64,000 nt of DNA, taken from NCBI RefSeq assembly GCF_021117295.1, contig NZ_CP088247.1:5325101-5389100 (forward strand), read 5' to 3'. The notes below the pieces were generated by a model. That model saw only the letters and a program-made list of their open reading frames with translations, made no database searches and was not told where the DNA came from. Both the position numbers and the translations under genes were made by a program. Below, in pieces: positions 38,092 to 47,318 of the stretch. The first letter of the stretch is position 1. Every line of letters begins with the position of its first letter. This DNA is from Methylorubrum sp. B1-46. GTDB lineage: Bacteria; Pseudomonadota; Alphaproteobacteria; Rhizobiales; Beijerinckiaceae.

Positions 38092-38931
38092 ATGTGTCGC
38101 TGGATCGCTTATCGGGGCCGCACGATCCCGCTCGAACATTATGTGACCGAGCCGGCGCACTCGCTGGTCTCGCAGAGCATCAAGGCGCTCGAATCGACCG
38201 CGAGCACCAACGGCGACGGCTTCGGCCTCGGCTGGTACGGTGACCATCCCGAGCCCGGCCGCTTCCGCGAGGTGCAACCGGCCTGGTCGGACGAGAACCT
38301 GCGCTACATCTGCCGCCACCTGCACTCGCACCTGTTCTTCGCCCACGTGCGGGCGGCGACCGGCACGCCGATCACCCGGCCGAACTGCCATCCCTTCGCC
38401 TGCGGGCCGTGGCTGTTCATGCATAACGGCTATGTCGGCGACTGGGCGCGACTGCGCCGCCCGATCGAGGCGCTGATTCCGGACGAGCTCTATCCCTCGC
38501 GCAACGGCACCACGGACTCGGAGGCTCTGTTCCTGGCGATCCTCGGGCAAGGCCTGATGGCCTCGGAGGTCGAGCGCGACCCGATTACCGCGACGGCTCT
38601 GGCACTGGCCAAGGTCACCGAGATGGTCGGCGGCATCGAGGGGGGGCACCCATTCCGCTTCACGGCGGCGCTCGCCGACGGGCGCGACCTCTACGCCTTC
38701 CGCTACGCCGCCAACGATGCGGCCAACAGCATGTATTACCGGCAGTCGGCGGACGGCGTCGTCGTCGTTTCGGAGCCGCTCGATAAGGAGCACGCGACCT
38801 GGACGCCGGTGCCGGACAACAGCGTCGTCATTGCCCGCAAGGACGCGCTGGTCGAGGTCGTGTCGCTCAAGGAGTTCGGCCTTGCACGGACGTCGCGCCT
38901 GCCGCAGCTCCAATTGCAGATGAGCGCCTGA
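38092..38931 (+). CDS. Class II glutamine amidotransferase (YafJ-type)
   Basis: An N-terminal-nucleophile hydrolase domain only, 279 residues. The nucleophile is Cys2 in MCRWIAYRG, so ATG 38092 must be the start; a 13-residue upstream extension is rejected. NGDGFGLGWYG, HVRAATGTPITRPNCHPF and FMHNGYVGDW are the family's catalytic and oxyanion motifs. No synthetase domain is fused, so it either hydrolyses an amide itself or supplies ammonia to a partner. It lies 133 bases after the asnO-like gene on the same strand. Confidence 0.9.
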   Translation: MCRWIAYRGRTIPLEHYVTEPAHSLVSQSIKALESTASTNGDGFGLGWYGDHPEPGRFREVQPAWSDENLRYICRHLHSHLFFAHVRAATGTPITRPNCHPFACGPWLFMHNGYVGDWARLRRPIEALIPDELYPSRNGTTDSEALFLAILGQGLMASEVERDPITATALALAKVTEMVGGIEGGHPFRFTAALADGRDLYAFRYAANDAANSMYYRQSADGVVVVSEPLDKEHATWTPVPDNSVVIARKDALVEVVSLKEFGLARTSRLPQLQLQMSA

Positions 38932-38977
38932 TGGGAGCGGGCGCCGAGCCGGACTCGGCGCCTCAGATCGCCGAGGG

Positions 38978-39856
38978 TCAGGCCATCCAGGTCGAGCCGC
39001 CGACGGCCGAGAGCGTCATGCTGTCGGAGCCGACATCGGCGGCGCTGTAGCCGAGGATCTGCGCGAGCTGTTCGCGTGCACGCCAGACACGGCTCTTCAC
39101 CGTGCCGATGCGGCAATTCATGACGGTCGCCGCTTCCTCGTAGCTGAGGTTCTCGATCGCGACGAGGATCAGCGCTTGGCGCATCGGCAGCGGCAGCTTG
39201 GCCAGCGCCGTCTGCGCATCCATCAGATCGACATGGCCCGATTGCTCGGGGGCCGCGGCGAGGCGCTCGGCGTAATCGCCGTCGCTGTCGGCGACCTCGC
39301 GCACCTCCTTGCGGTGGCGCGAATAGAAGGCGTTGCGCATGATCGTGAACAGCCACGCGCCGAGATTCGTACCGACGGTGAAGCGGGAGCGGCTGCGCCA
39401 AGCCCGAAGGAACGTGTCCTGCACGAGATCGTCGGCGGCCGACGGATTCTTCGTCAGCGACATGGCGAAGTTGTAGAGCCGCGGCGTCATTTCGATGATG
39501 GACGCCCGGAACGATTCCTCGTCCTTGCCTTCCTGGGCGACGAGGACGGTCTCCAGCCGAGCCAGAAGGGCGTCGAAACGGCCGGCCTCCGCATTCGGAT
39601 GACCCGGCATTCGCGCATAGGCTTCGGCAAGGAGGGATCCGAGGCGTTGCTGAACCTCAGGGGGGAGCGTCGGCACCTCGTCGTCGAGGGGCGAGGCAAG
39701 TTCGTCAAGGGCAGTCTGTTGCATCAGGTCCTGTGGCAGATCACGGACTTGGGCAGGGGCTTGTGCCCCGGCTTCGGACTTGTCCCGCGATTTGCTGTGC
39801 CTTGCGCCAACATAGATTATCAGGGCTCCAAAGAGCGTATCGTTGTTCAGAGGCAT
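38978..39856 (-). CDS. ECF sigma factor (EcfG/ECF15-like)
   Basis: RNA polymerase sigma factor with region 2 (LYNFAMSLTKNPSAADDLVQDTFLRAWR) and region 4 (LPLPMRQALILVAIENLSYEEAATVM, then IGTVKSRVWRAREQL). The pattern, with NLGAWLFTIMRNAFYSRHRK between, resembles the EcfG family of general stress sigma factors, of which methylobacteria carry several. A 130-residue N-terminal extension, partly acidic, is not part of the standard domain. The start is uncertain: ATG 39856 is chosen, though a shorter form starting within the extension is possible. No nepR or phyR is adjacent. Confidence 0.85.
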   Translation of the reverse strand: MPLNNDTLFGALIIYVGARHSKSRDKSEAGAQAPAQVRDLPQDLMQQTALDELASPLDDEVPTLPPEVQQRLGSLLAEAYARMPGHPNAEAGRFDALLARLETVLVAQEGKDEESFRASIIEMTPRLYNFAMSLTKNPSAADDLVQDTFLRAWRSRSRFTVGTNLGAWLFTIMRNAFYSRHRKEVREVADSDGDYAERLAAAPEQSGHVDLMDAQTALAKLPLPMRQALILVAIENLSYEEAATVMNCRIGTVKSRVWRAREQLAQILGYSAADVGSDSMTLSAVGGSTWMA

Positions 39857-40010
39857 GTGGACGTGACCGAAAACGGGCCGGCCGCACCATATGTCCTTCG
39901 TCAAAGACAACCTGGCCTACGTTATTCCCAGTCATGGCGGTCATCATTCTACGGACAAGGTTGTCCGGAAACATCTTTTTCACCTATTGCCGCCGGAGAT
40001 ATGCGCCCTA

Positions 40011-41972
40011 ATGGCGAGGCCACTTCGTCTTCTCACCATCTCCGCCGTTGCAGCCGGCGCCATCATCGCGCTCGGTGCTATCGCCCGCTTCAGCTACGCG
40101 CCGATGCCGGACGAGGCGGACCTGCTGAATCCGGGGCGCTACCCATTGCAGACCGCGTACGACATCCTCGGCCGGCGCGTTGCGCGGGATGAGGCTGAGC
40201 GGCTCAAGGCCACGCCGGAGGGGCGCAACGATCTGTCCGCCGAGAAGGGCGCCGTTGCCATCGACGACGCGCTGGTGACGCGCGGCCGGAACGCCTTTTA
40301 TCGCGAGACCTTCGGCAACGAAGTGTTCCTCTCCGACGTGATGGGAATGCTTGACGGCGGCGTGACGCCCTATGAAGTGGCTCGCGCGATCCTCCTGCTC
40401 GGCGGTGCGGGCACGTCCAATCTCCAGGTCCGCATGGCCCGCGACGTGACGGTGGGCGACAGGGTCTGGAAGACGGGGGAACTGGTGCCGACCGGGCTCG
40501 ACGTGCCGCGGGGCTCGGCCTTCATCCTCGGCATCCGCACCTTCTATGACCGCGGACGCCTGCGCATGGGGATCACCTGCGCGCTTTGTCATGCAGCAGT
40601 CGATCCGGCCTCGGGCAAGGTGGTGGAGGGTGCGCCCAACACCGACCTCAATGCCGGCCTGCTGATGGCGCTGGCGAGCAACGCGACCGCCTACTTCATG
40701 CACGGCAGCGCCGACCCGTCCGCCCATCCGGGCGATCCGGCCCGGAGCATGACGACCGAGGATGGCGGACAGGCACTGCTGCCCGATCGGGCCGCGTTCG
40801 AGGCGGCGGCCAAGGTGGAGGTCGCGAGCTGGCCCGCCGGCAGCTTCGATTCCTCCGCCGACCGCGAGACCAACCCGACCTCGATCCCGTCGAGCTTCTC
40901 GGCCTATGCCGAGCCCTATAGCTGGAGCGGGCGGGCCGGGATCGGACCCTTCAGGGGATTGTCGGCGCTCAACAACAACGTTCACGCCGCCAATTCCGAT
41001 ACGACGCAGCAGACGCGAGCCGCCAAGACCCTGTTCGGGATCGATCCTCAGGTCTATCTCGGAACGGTGCTGCAGGGCGCCGCGGCGGCGTCGCTCCGCT
41101 ACGAGCCGGGCTCTGGAAAGCTCCCCACCGAGGTACTGGAAGCGGCCGACCCGACGCCGGGGACATCGGGTCTCAACAGCTACGCCGTGCTGCCGAGCTT
41201 CCCTGCGACGAACTACATGACCGATAACGGACTTCTGGCTTCCGTGCCGGGAGAACCCGCCAACTACGCCAACAATGCGATGTCGGCCTTTCAGAATCTC
41301 CTGCGTGCGCCCGGTGTCGCTGTCGACGCGGAGCAAGTGAAGCGTGGCCGCGCGGTGTTCGAGCGCGTGGGCTGCGCCGGTTGCCATGCCGGGCCGGCGC
41401 TCAGCAACAACCGGGTCATTCCGGTCGAGGAGATCGGGACGCAGCCGAGCCGTGCGCGATCGACCGTACGGATGGAGGCGCGTCTCGCGCCCCCGGCTGT
41501 CTTTGCTACCGACACCCCCTTTCCGCTCCCGCCCGATCCGAAGCTCGTCCCGATTCCTCTGGAGGGCGATGTCCTCAAGCAGGTGCAGCTCGCCTGGGCG
41601 CATGCCGGCACCAGGGGCGGTTACAAGGTGCAGAATCTCGTCGGTCTCGCTTGGAGCGCGCCCTATCTGCACGACTCGGGTGTCGCGGTCGGTCCCGATG
41701 CGGAGAGGCAACTCGGCGTTCCGGGCACGCTCGACGCAGGCGTCGCGCCTGATCCGGCCAACAGTCTGAGGGCTCTCGTCGATCGCGGCCTGCGCGCGCG
41801 CGTCGTTGCAGCGAATGCCGCCTCACAAAAGGCGCGCACCGCCCGCGTCACGGGCAAAGGCCACAGCTACTGGGCGGATACGGCCGCCGGCGTGAGCGGC
41901 AATGAGCAGAGCGACCTCGTCACCTACCTGCTGTCGGTCGACGCGTTGACCGAGCCGGTCCCGGTGCCGTGA
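40011..41972 (+). CDS. Two-haem c-type cytochrome, exported (electron transport protein)
   Basis: A 653-residue periplasmic protein. A signal or anchor segment (LLTISAVAAGAIIALGAIARF) lies at residues about 5-27. Two CXXCH haem sites are seen: CALCH near residue 198 in a pre-cytochrome region, and CAGCH near residue 460 in FERVGCAGCHAGPALSNN, which begins a di-haem peroxidase/MauG-like C-terminal domain (SAPYLHDSGVA near residue 560). The long middle part is unlike any family I can name. It may be a peroxidase-like or substrate-oxidising electron-transfer protein. ATG 40011 is selected because the signal sequence follows directly. Confidence 0.8.
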   Translation: MARPLRLLTISAVAAGAIIALGAIARFSYAPMPDEADLLNPGRYPLQTAYDILGRRVARDEAERLKATPEGRNDLSAEKGAVAIDDALVTRGRNAFYRETFGNEVFLSDVMGMLDGGVTPYEVARAILLLGGAGTSNLQVRMARDVTVGDRVWKTGELVPTGLDVPRGSAFILGIRTFYDRGRLRMGITCALCHAAVDPASGKVVEGAPNTDLNAGLLMALASNATAYFMHGSADPSAHPGDPARSMTTEDGGQALLPDRAAFEAAAKVEVASWPAGSFDSSADRETNPTSIPSSFSAYAEPYSWSGRAGIGPFRGLSALNNNVHAANSDTTQQTRAAKTLFGIDPQVYLGTVLQGAAAASLRYEPGSGKLPTEVLEAADPTPGTSGLNSYAVLPSFPATNYMTDNGLLASVPGEPANYANNAMSAFQNLLRAPGVAVDAEQVKRGRAVFERVGCAGCHAGPALSNNRVIPVEEIGTQPSRARSTVRMEARLAPPAVFATDTPFPLPPDPKLVPIPLEGDVLKQVQLAWAHAGTRGGYKVQNLVGLAWSAPYLHDSGVAVGPDAERQLGVPGTLDAGVAPDPANSLRALVDRGLRARVVAANAASQKARTARVTGKGHSYWADTAAGVSGNEQSDLVTYLLSVDALTEPVPVP

Positions 41973-42105
41973 GCGCCCGGCCGGCCAACCAGACCTGCGA
42001 CGCATCGCCTTCCGTCTTCAACGTGACCGGATAGGACGACGACGCGTTGATCCCGAGACGTCCAGCCTCGGCGGTCCGTACCGCCATCGCGAGAGACCCC
42101 GAACC

Positions 42106-42372
42106 ATGAGCGCCTTGGATCTGCTCCCGCTCCTGGCCTTCCTGGCACCCATGCCGCCGATCCGTCCGGAACCGCCCTCCTCCCGGCCGATGCCGGAATG
42201 GTTTCCCGCCTTCATCATGGGTATGACCGTGTTCATCATGGTGGCGCCGATGATCGCCATCTGGGGTTTTCACCGGCCCGAACGGTCGTTCCGCTCGACC
42301 TGCGAGGCGGCAGGTGGGCAGGTCGTGCGCACTTCCCTCGCCGACGAGGCCGTTCGCTGCCGCCGCTTCTGA
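42106..42372 (+). CDS. Small membrane protein, 88 aa, unknown
   Basis: Residues 1-16 are hydrophobic (LDLLPLLAFLAPM), a Pro-rich stretch follows, then a clear membrane helix (AFIMGMTVFIMVAPMIAIWGF). The soluble tail contains two Cys (STCEAAGG and EAVRCRRF) that could form a disulfide if external. No family recognised. The interval 42373-42659 after it shows no gene. Confidence 0.6.
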   Translation: MSALDLLPLLAFLAPMPPIRPEPPSSRPMPEWFPAFIMGMTVFIMVAPMIAIWGFHRPERSFRSTCEAAGGQVVRTSLADEAVRCRRF

Positions 42373-42659
42373 GGGCCCGACGACCGATCTTCGATCAGAG
42401 GGTCCCCGGTCAAAAAGAAGCCCGCGCCGACAGGGTCGGGCGGGTCGAAGTCTTGGGAGAAACAGGCAGCAGACCTGCCGCTCGGGCAACCTGTCTCGGC
42501 GGACTCGGTTCATCGATTGCGATAGAAATTATCGCCTCAGGCCAAGCTTCCATGGTCCTGTCCAGAGCGGAAATCTCAGGCAGCATCACGCGTCACGCTC
42601 TGGCGGGCCGAGGCTACTGGCCGAGTCTTTCCGTCGCTCGCCGAACCGATGATCCGAGA

Positions 42660-43700
42660 TCAGGCCTGAAAGGACAGCACGGCTCGCGTCCCAATCCGAC
42701 CGGGAGCGTAGGTCAACGCGGAGCGCAGGTTGGAGGCCATCGCCCGGATGATGCGCGAGCCCAGGCCGGTGCCCTTCGCCTCGCCCTCCCCCGTCCAGCC
42801 GATGCCGTCATCCTCCACCGCAAGGGAAAGCGTATCGGGCCCCTCCCGCACGACGCGCACGCGGATCTCGCCCTGGGTCTCGGACGGGTAGGCGTATTTG
42901 TAGGCGTTGGTGACCAGCTCGGTGACGACGACGCCCAGCGAGACCGCCTTATCGGTGGCGAGCCGGATCGGCTCCGCCTGGAGACGGATGGCGTGGTCGC
43001 GGCCAGACGCCTTCATCGCGAGTTGCAATTCCTCGACGAGCCCCGTGAGGTAGGCGTCGAGTTCCACGGCCTCCACGTCCTGCGAGGTGTAGAGCCGGCG
43101 GTGGATGCCGGCGATGGCCGAGATGCGGGCCTGCATCTCCTCCAAGGCCTGCTTGGCGGCCGGATCGGCCACCGCATTGGTCTGCATGCGCGCGAGTGCG
43201 GCGACGAGGGTCAGCGAATTGGCGACCCGGTGATTCACCTCGCGCAGCAGAAGCTCCGCCCGGTCGCGCGCCTCGCGGACGGCGGCCTCCGCCCGCTCCT
43301 TGTCCCGCCGCAGCGATTCCTGGCGCAGGGCCGTGTCGACCGCCCCGCCGAGCAATTCGCGGAATTGTCCGTGGAGGTCCTTCCAGACGTAATCGACCGC
43401 GCCCGCCTTGAGGGCCGCCACCGCGACCCGGCTGTCCTCGGAGCCGGTGACGTAGACGACCGGCGGCGCATCCGGCAGGCTGCGGAGCAGCGGCAGCAGG
43501 TCAAGCCCGGTCCGGTCGGGCATGTGGTGGTCGAGGGCGATCAGATCGATCCCGCCGGTTTGCGCCCGCGCCAGCCCCTCCTCGCCGCTCACGGCGAGTT
43601 CGACCCGATAGCCCCGTGCCTGGAGCGAGCGCTGTACCAAGCGCCCGAGGCCGGGATCGTCGTCGATGTAGAGGATAAGGGCCGGACTCGCGTCGCTCAT
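42660..43700 (-). CDS. Receiver-HWE/HisKA_2 histidine kinase hybrid
   Basis: A 346-residue signalling protein. The N-terminal receiver domain (ILYIDDDPGLGRLVQRSL, phospho-Asp in DLIALDHHMPDRTG) is joined to a histidine kinase whose H-box is LLLREVNHRVANSLTLVAAL, the HisKA_2/HWE pattern. The ATP-binding N-box (LGVVVTELVTNAYKYA) and G-box (GTGLGSRII) follow. This is the last gene of a three-gene operon and its ATG overlaps the preceding stop by four bases (ATGA). It probably relays signals from the MHYT sensor and the stand-alone receiver encoded upstream. Confidence 0.92.
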   Translation of the reverse strand: MSDASPALILYIDDDPGLGRLVQRSLQARGYRVELAVSGEEGLARAQTGGIDLIALDHHMPDRTGLDLLPLLRSLPDAPPVVYVTGSEDSRVAVAALKAGAVDYVWKDLHGQFRELLGGAVDTALRQESLRRDKERAEAAVREARDRAELLLREVNHRVANSLTLVAALARMQTNAVADPAAKQALEEMQARISAIAGIHRRLYTSQDVEAVELDAYLTGLVEELQLAMKASGRDHAIRLQAEPIRLATDKAVSLGVVVTELVTNAYKYAYPSETQGEIRVRVVREGPDTLSLAVEDDGIGWTGEGEAKGTGLGSRIIRAMASNLRSALTYAPGRIGTRAVLSFQA

Positions 43701-44149
43701 GAGTTCTCGGGTACCTGAATGACCGAGAAGAACAGCCCGAGCTGACGGATCGCGTTCGAGAAGCCTTCGTAATTGACCGGCTTGGTGATGTAGACGTTCG
43801 CCCCGAGATCGTAGCAGCGCTGGATCTCGCGACTGTCATCGGTCGTCGTCAGGACGACGACCGGCGAACGCTTGGTGTTCGGATTGGCCTTGATCCGCTC
43901 CAGAATGTCGATGCCGGTCATGTCCGGCAGGTTGAGGTCGAGCAGGATCAGGAGATGGCGCCGGTTGCTGACCTCGCCCGAGCCGTCGGCACCGAACAGG
44001 AATTCGAGCGCCGAGGTGCCGTCACGGAACGGCACGATCTCGTTATTGACGCCCGCGCGGCGGATATTCCGCTCGATGAGACGGGCGTGACCCTCGTCAT
44101 CCTCGATCATCACGATGCTGACGGCGTGGAAGGGCGGCTGCATGGTCAC
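43697..44149 (-). CDS. Stand-alone response regulator (Rcp1-like)
   Basis: A single receiver domain of 150 residues: the acidic pair is in IVMIEDDEGHARLIERNI, the phospho-Asp is in LILLDLNLPDMTGIDIL, and the signalling Thr and Lys are in VVVLTTTDDSREI and YITKPVNYEGF. No output domain is present, as in Rcp1-type regulators that work with phytochrome-like or other sensor kinases. It overlaps both neighbours by four bases, so the three proteins are probably made together. Confidence 0.93.
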   Translation of the reverse strand: MTMQPPFHAVSIVMIEDDEGHARLIERNIRRAGVNNEIVPFRDGTSALEFLFGADGSGEVSNRRHLLILLDLNLPDMTGIDILERIKANPNTKRSPVVVLTTTDDSREIQRCYDLGANVYITKPVNYEGFSNAIRQLGLFFSVIQVPENS

Positions 44150-46044
44150 TCCGCGGCCAGGGACATCGTCTCGGGAGGGTTCGATGTCGCCGCCTCGCTT
44201 CGGCCTGTAACCGGCTCGCGCGGCAGCGTCACGATAAAGGTTGTGCCCTTCCCCGGCTGCGAGGACACCTCGATTCGTCCGCCGAGTGTGCGCACCAGCG
44301 CCTTCACGCTGGCGAGGCCGATCCCCTCCCCCGGGCGATCCTGCACGCCGGAGCGCCGAAACAGCTCGAAGATCCGGCCGTGATCTTGGGGAGCGATGCC
44401 CCGGCCGTTGTCGGACACGGTGAACCGGATCCGTTTACCAGGCGCGGGCCCGGCCGAGATCGCGATTTGACCGGGTCGGGCGGGGTCGAGATACTTGAGA
44501 GCGTTGTCGATGAGGTTGCCGAACACCTGCTCAACGGCGAGGCGGTCGGCGACGATCTCAGGCAGCGTCTCGGAGACGGTGACCGTCGCACCCTGACGGC
44601 CGGCCTGATGCCGCTGCGCATCGGCGATGCCTCGGACGAGGGCAGTCATCGCGAGCGGCTCCGGATTGAAGCGGCGCCGGCCCTCCCGTGACAGCTTCAG
44701 GATCGCCGCGATCAGCCGCTCCATCTTGATGATCGCCGCCTGAATGAAGCTCAGCGACTCACCGATGTCGTCGTCGATCCGCTTACCCTGCGGATGATCG
44801 CGCAAAAGGGTACGCAATTCCTCGCGAACCGCCTCCAGCTCGCTGGTGAAGCCCATCACGTTGACGAGCGGCGCGCGCAAGTCGTGGCTGACGATGTAGG
44901 CGTAGCGCTGGATTTCCTCGTTCGATTCCCGCAGCTCGGCTTCGGCCTCGCGCTGCTCGGTGATGTCGGTATGGACGCCGACCCATTCGCGGATGGCGCC
45001 CTGGGCGTCGAGCACGGGGACCGCGCGGATTGAGAAGTGGCGCCACAGCCCGTCGCTCGCGCGCACCCGGTGTTCGTGGACGAAGGTGCTGCGGGCTGCC
45101 ACCGTCGCGTTCCAGGCCTCGACGCTCGGCAGCCGGTCATCCGGATGAACGGCGTCGGCCCAGCCGAAGCCCTCATACTCGGCGCGGGTCTGTCCGGTCA
45201 GCGCGGCCCAGCCGGGCTGTTCGCCAGTCATCCGCCCCTGCGGATCATTGGTCCACAGAACGCCGCGAACAGCTCGGACGGCGGCTCGAAAGCGTTCCTC
45301 GCTCGCCCGCAATTCACCTTGGATCCGCTGCTGGTCGAACGCGGCGGCGAGCATGGCGAGGAACAGGATGACGAAGGTGACGCCCGCGACGGAGAGGGCG
45401 AGGTTCTGCTGATCGACGCTCGTCGCGGCGAGATGGGCGGAATGGATGCCCGCTTCCTCAGCGGTGATCGTGGCCGCCGCCATGCCGGTGTAATGCATGC
45501 CGGCCACCGCCACGCCCATGACGAGGGCGGCCAAGAAGCGCTGCCAGACGCCGGTCGGCCGAAAGGTCAGCCACAAGGCGACGGTCGCGGCCACGACGGC
45601 GATGCCGACGGACAACGCCACGATCGGCGCGCTGTAGGCGAGGTTGCCGGGCATCCGCATTGCGGCCATCCCGGTATAGTGCATCGCCGCGACGCCAATC
45701 CCCATGACGGGCCCGGCCACGAGAACATCCAAACGGCCGGCCCCGCCGCGGCCGAGCCATGCCAAGGCCGCCCCGGTCACACCGATGGCGATCAGAAGCG
45801 ACAGCAGCGTGCTGCCGAGGTCGTAGGCCGCGGGAAGGCCCATCTCGAAGGCCAGCATCCCGACGAAATGCATCGACCAGATGCCGCCCCCCATGGCGAG
45901 GGCGGCGCCGATGAGCCAAGCCCAGCGCGCGCGTGACCCGGTGCTACGCATGCGCCAGCCGAGATCGAGTGCCGTGTAGGAGGCGAGCACGGCGATGGCG
46001 ACGGACAGCGCCACGAGAGCCGCGTTGTAGCCTGTGGAAACCAT
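44146..46044 (-). CDS. MHYT-PAS sensor histidine kinase
   Basis: A 632-residue membrane kinase. The N-terminal seven-helix MHYT domain has its repeated motif as MHFVGM, MHYTGM and MHYTGM, proposed to bind copper and sense a gas or redox signal. A PAS domain (ASEERFRAAVRAVRGVLWTNDPQGR) comes next, then a HisKA domain with H-box YIVSHDLRAPLVNV and an HATPase domain (NLIDNALKY, DNGRGI, GEGIGLASVK). It is first in the operon with the receiver and the HWE kinase hybrid. Confidence 0.93.
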   Translation of the reverse strand: MVSTGYNAALVALSVAIAVLASYTALDLGWRMRSTGSRARWAWLIGAALAMGGGIWSMHFVGMLAFEMGLPAAYDLGSTLLSLLIAIGVTGAALAWLGRGGAGRLDVLVAGPVMGIGVAAMHYTGMAAMRMPGNLAYSAPIVALSVGIAVVAATVALWLTFRPTGVWQRFLAALVMGVAVAGMHYTGMAAATITAEEAGIHSAHLAATSVDQQNLALSVAGVTFVILFLAMLAAAFDQQRIQGELRASEERFRAAVRAVRGVLWTNDPQGRMTGEQPGWAALTGQTRAEYEGFGWADAVHPDDRLPSVEAWNATVAARSTFVHEHRVRASDGLWRHFSIRAVPVLDAQGAIREWVGVHTDITEQREAEAELRESNEEIQRYAYIVSHDLRAPLVNVMGFTSELEAVREELRTLLRDHPQGKRIDDDIGESLSFIQAAIIKMERLIAAILKLSREGRRRFNPEPLAMTALVRGIADAQRHQAGRQGATVTVSETLPEIVADRLAVEQVFGNLIDNALKYLDPARPGQIAISAGPAPGKRIRFTVSDNGRGIAPQDHGRIFELFRRSGVQDRPGEGIGLASVKALVRTLGGRIEVSSQPGKGTTFIVTLPREPVTGRSEAATSNPPETMSLAAE

Positions 46045-46486
46045 CGTCGTGTCGGAACTCGGGTGTTCGTCGATTGCGCGGCTCGGGCATGACCGGATCA
46101 GCGCCGCAAATCACAGCGATGCGAGCCGGGTGCGGCGCGACCGCCCGAGATTGACGAAAGTTACATCGCCGCAGCGTCTGACGCTATCGTGTCCTTCCGT
46201 CGGGCTCGGAGCTGATTGTTTAGTTGCGAAAGGTCCCTAAAACACCGTCTTCGGGGTGCGGACACAACCTTTTGACATGGGGGACTACCTAAGGTAAGTG
46301 CCGGATGCGACGTTACAGGCCGAGCCGCATAGTCCGGCAGCCTGTGACATCGAGTACCGAAAACGTATGCGGCCACTTCATCCGAATCGCCTCATCACAT
46401 CCGTTCTCATGCCTGCGCCGGTTCACGCACCGCCCGATGAGAAACAGGCTGTCGATCCTCGTCACGATCACGAGGCGACACTCCGA
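46045..46486. other. Divergent promoter region
   Basis: 440 bases separating the MHYT kinase and the Crp-type regulator genes, which diverge. The Crp frame stays open upstream to GTG 46298, with two further ATGs (46367, 46409), so the true start may lie here. Otherwise no gene is seen. Confidence 0.4.
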
Positions 46487-47257
46487 ATGGGCGTGATCGA
46501 GTCGGAGTCCGGCAATCCTCTGCGACGCAAGCTCGCTGCGCATGTGGAACTGACATCAGGCGATGTCCGGGAACTCGACGGCTTGGCGGCGGGTGCTCGC
46601 CGCTACCCGGCGCAAACTCCGCTCCTCCATCAGTCGGACATTCCGGAAAGCGCCATCCTGGTCCTGGACGGGTTCGCCTGCCGCTACAAGTTCCTGCCGA
46701 ACGGACGGCGCCAGATCACAGCCTATCTCCTCCCCGGCGACCTGTTCGAACTCGATCTCGATTTCCGACTGCCGCTCGACTGCGCCCTCGGAACGCTGAC
46801 GGCCTGTCGTCTCGCCCTCATTCCGCGCCCGGAATACGAGGACCTCATCCGCCGACGCCCGAGGATCGCGCACGCTCTGCAAATAGCCCGGCTCACCGAG
46901 GCCGCGACGTTGAGAGAGTGGATCACCAATCTCGGGTCCCGGTCCGGCCCGGAGCGTCTGGCCCACTTCCTGTGCGAGATGCTGCTGCGGCTCCGGACGA
47001 CCGGGCTCGCCTCGGAGAACCAGTACAGTTTCCCCATCACGCAGGCGGATCTCGCCGATACGCTCGGAATGTCGTGCGTGCACGTCAACCGCGTCCTGCA
47101 GAAGCTTCGCCGCGATGGGCTCATCGAGCTTTCCGGCCGCAGGCTCACGATCCTCAGGCCCGACGGGCTCAAGTCACTGGCTGAATACGACGGGTCCTAT
47201 CTCAAGCCCGCGGCGACGCCGCTCCGCCCCTCCGCGAGCGACCGCCCCGCCGCTTAG
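46487..47257 (+). CDS. Crp/Fnr-family transcriptional regulator
   Basis: A cyclic-nucleotide-binding-like N-terminal domain (ARRYPAQTPLLHQSDIPESAILVLDGFACRYKFLPNGRRQ, then AYLLPGDLFELDLD) is followed by a C-terminal winged helix (PITQADLADTLGMSCVHVNRVLQKLRRDGLIELSGRRLTI). No Cys cluster for an Fe-S centre is seen, so it is not an Fnr oxygen sensor. Proteins of this kind near sensor genes in methylobacteria are common. ATG 46487 gives 256 residues, the usual size, with GAGG 12 bases upstream; longer starts exist. Confidence 0.88.
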   Translation: MGVIESESGNPLRRKLAAHVELTSGDVRELDGLAAGARRYPAQTPLLHQSDIPESAILVLDGFACRYKFLPNGRRQITAYLLPGDLFELDLDFRLPLDCALGTLTACRLALIPRPEYEDLIRRRPRIAHALQIARLTEAATLREWITNLGSRSGPERLAHFLCEMLLRLRTTGLASENQYSFPITQADLADTLGMSCVHVNRVLQKLRRDGLIELSGRRLTILRPDGLKSLAEYDGSYLKPAATPLRPSASDRPAA

Positions 47258-47318
47258 GGCTCCCTCCCCGTTTCGGGGCGGCGACCCGGGGGCGTCCGGC
47301 GAGACCTTGCCAGATCCG

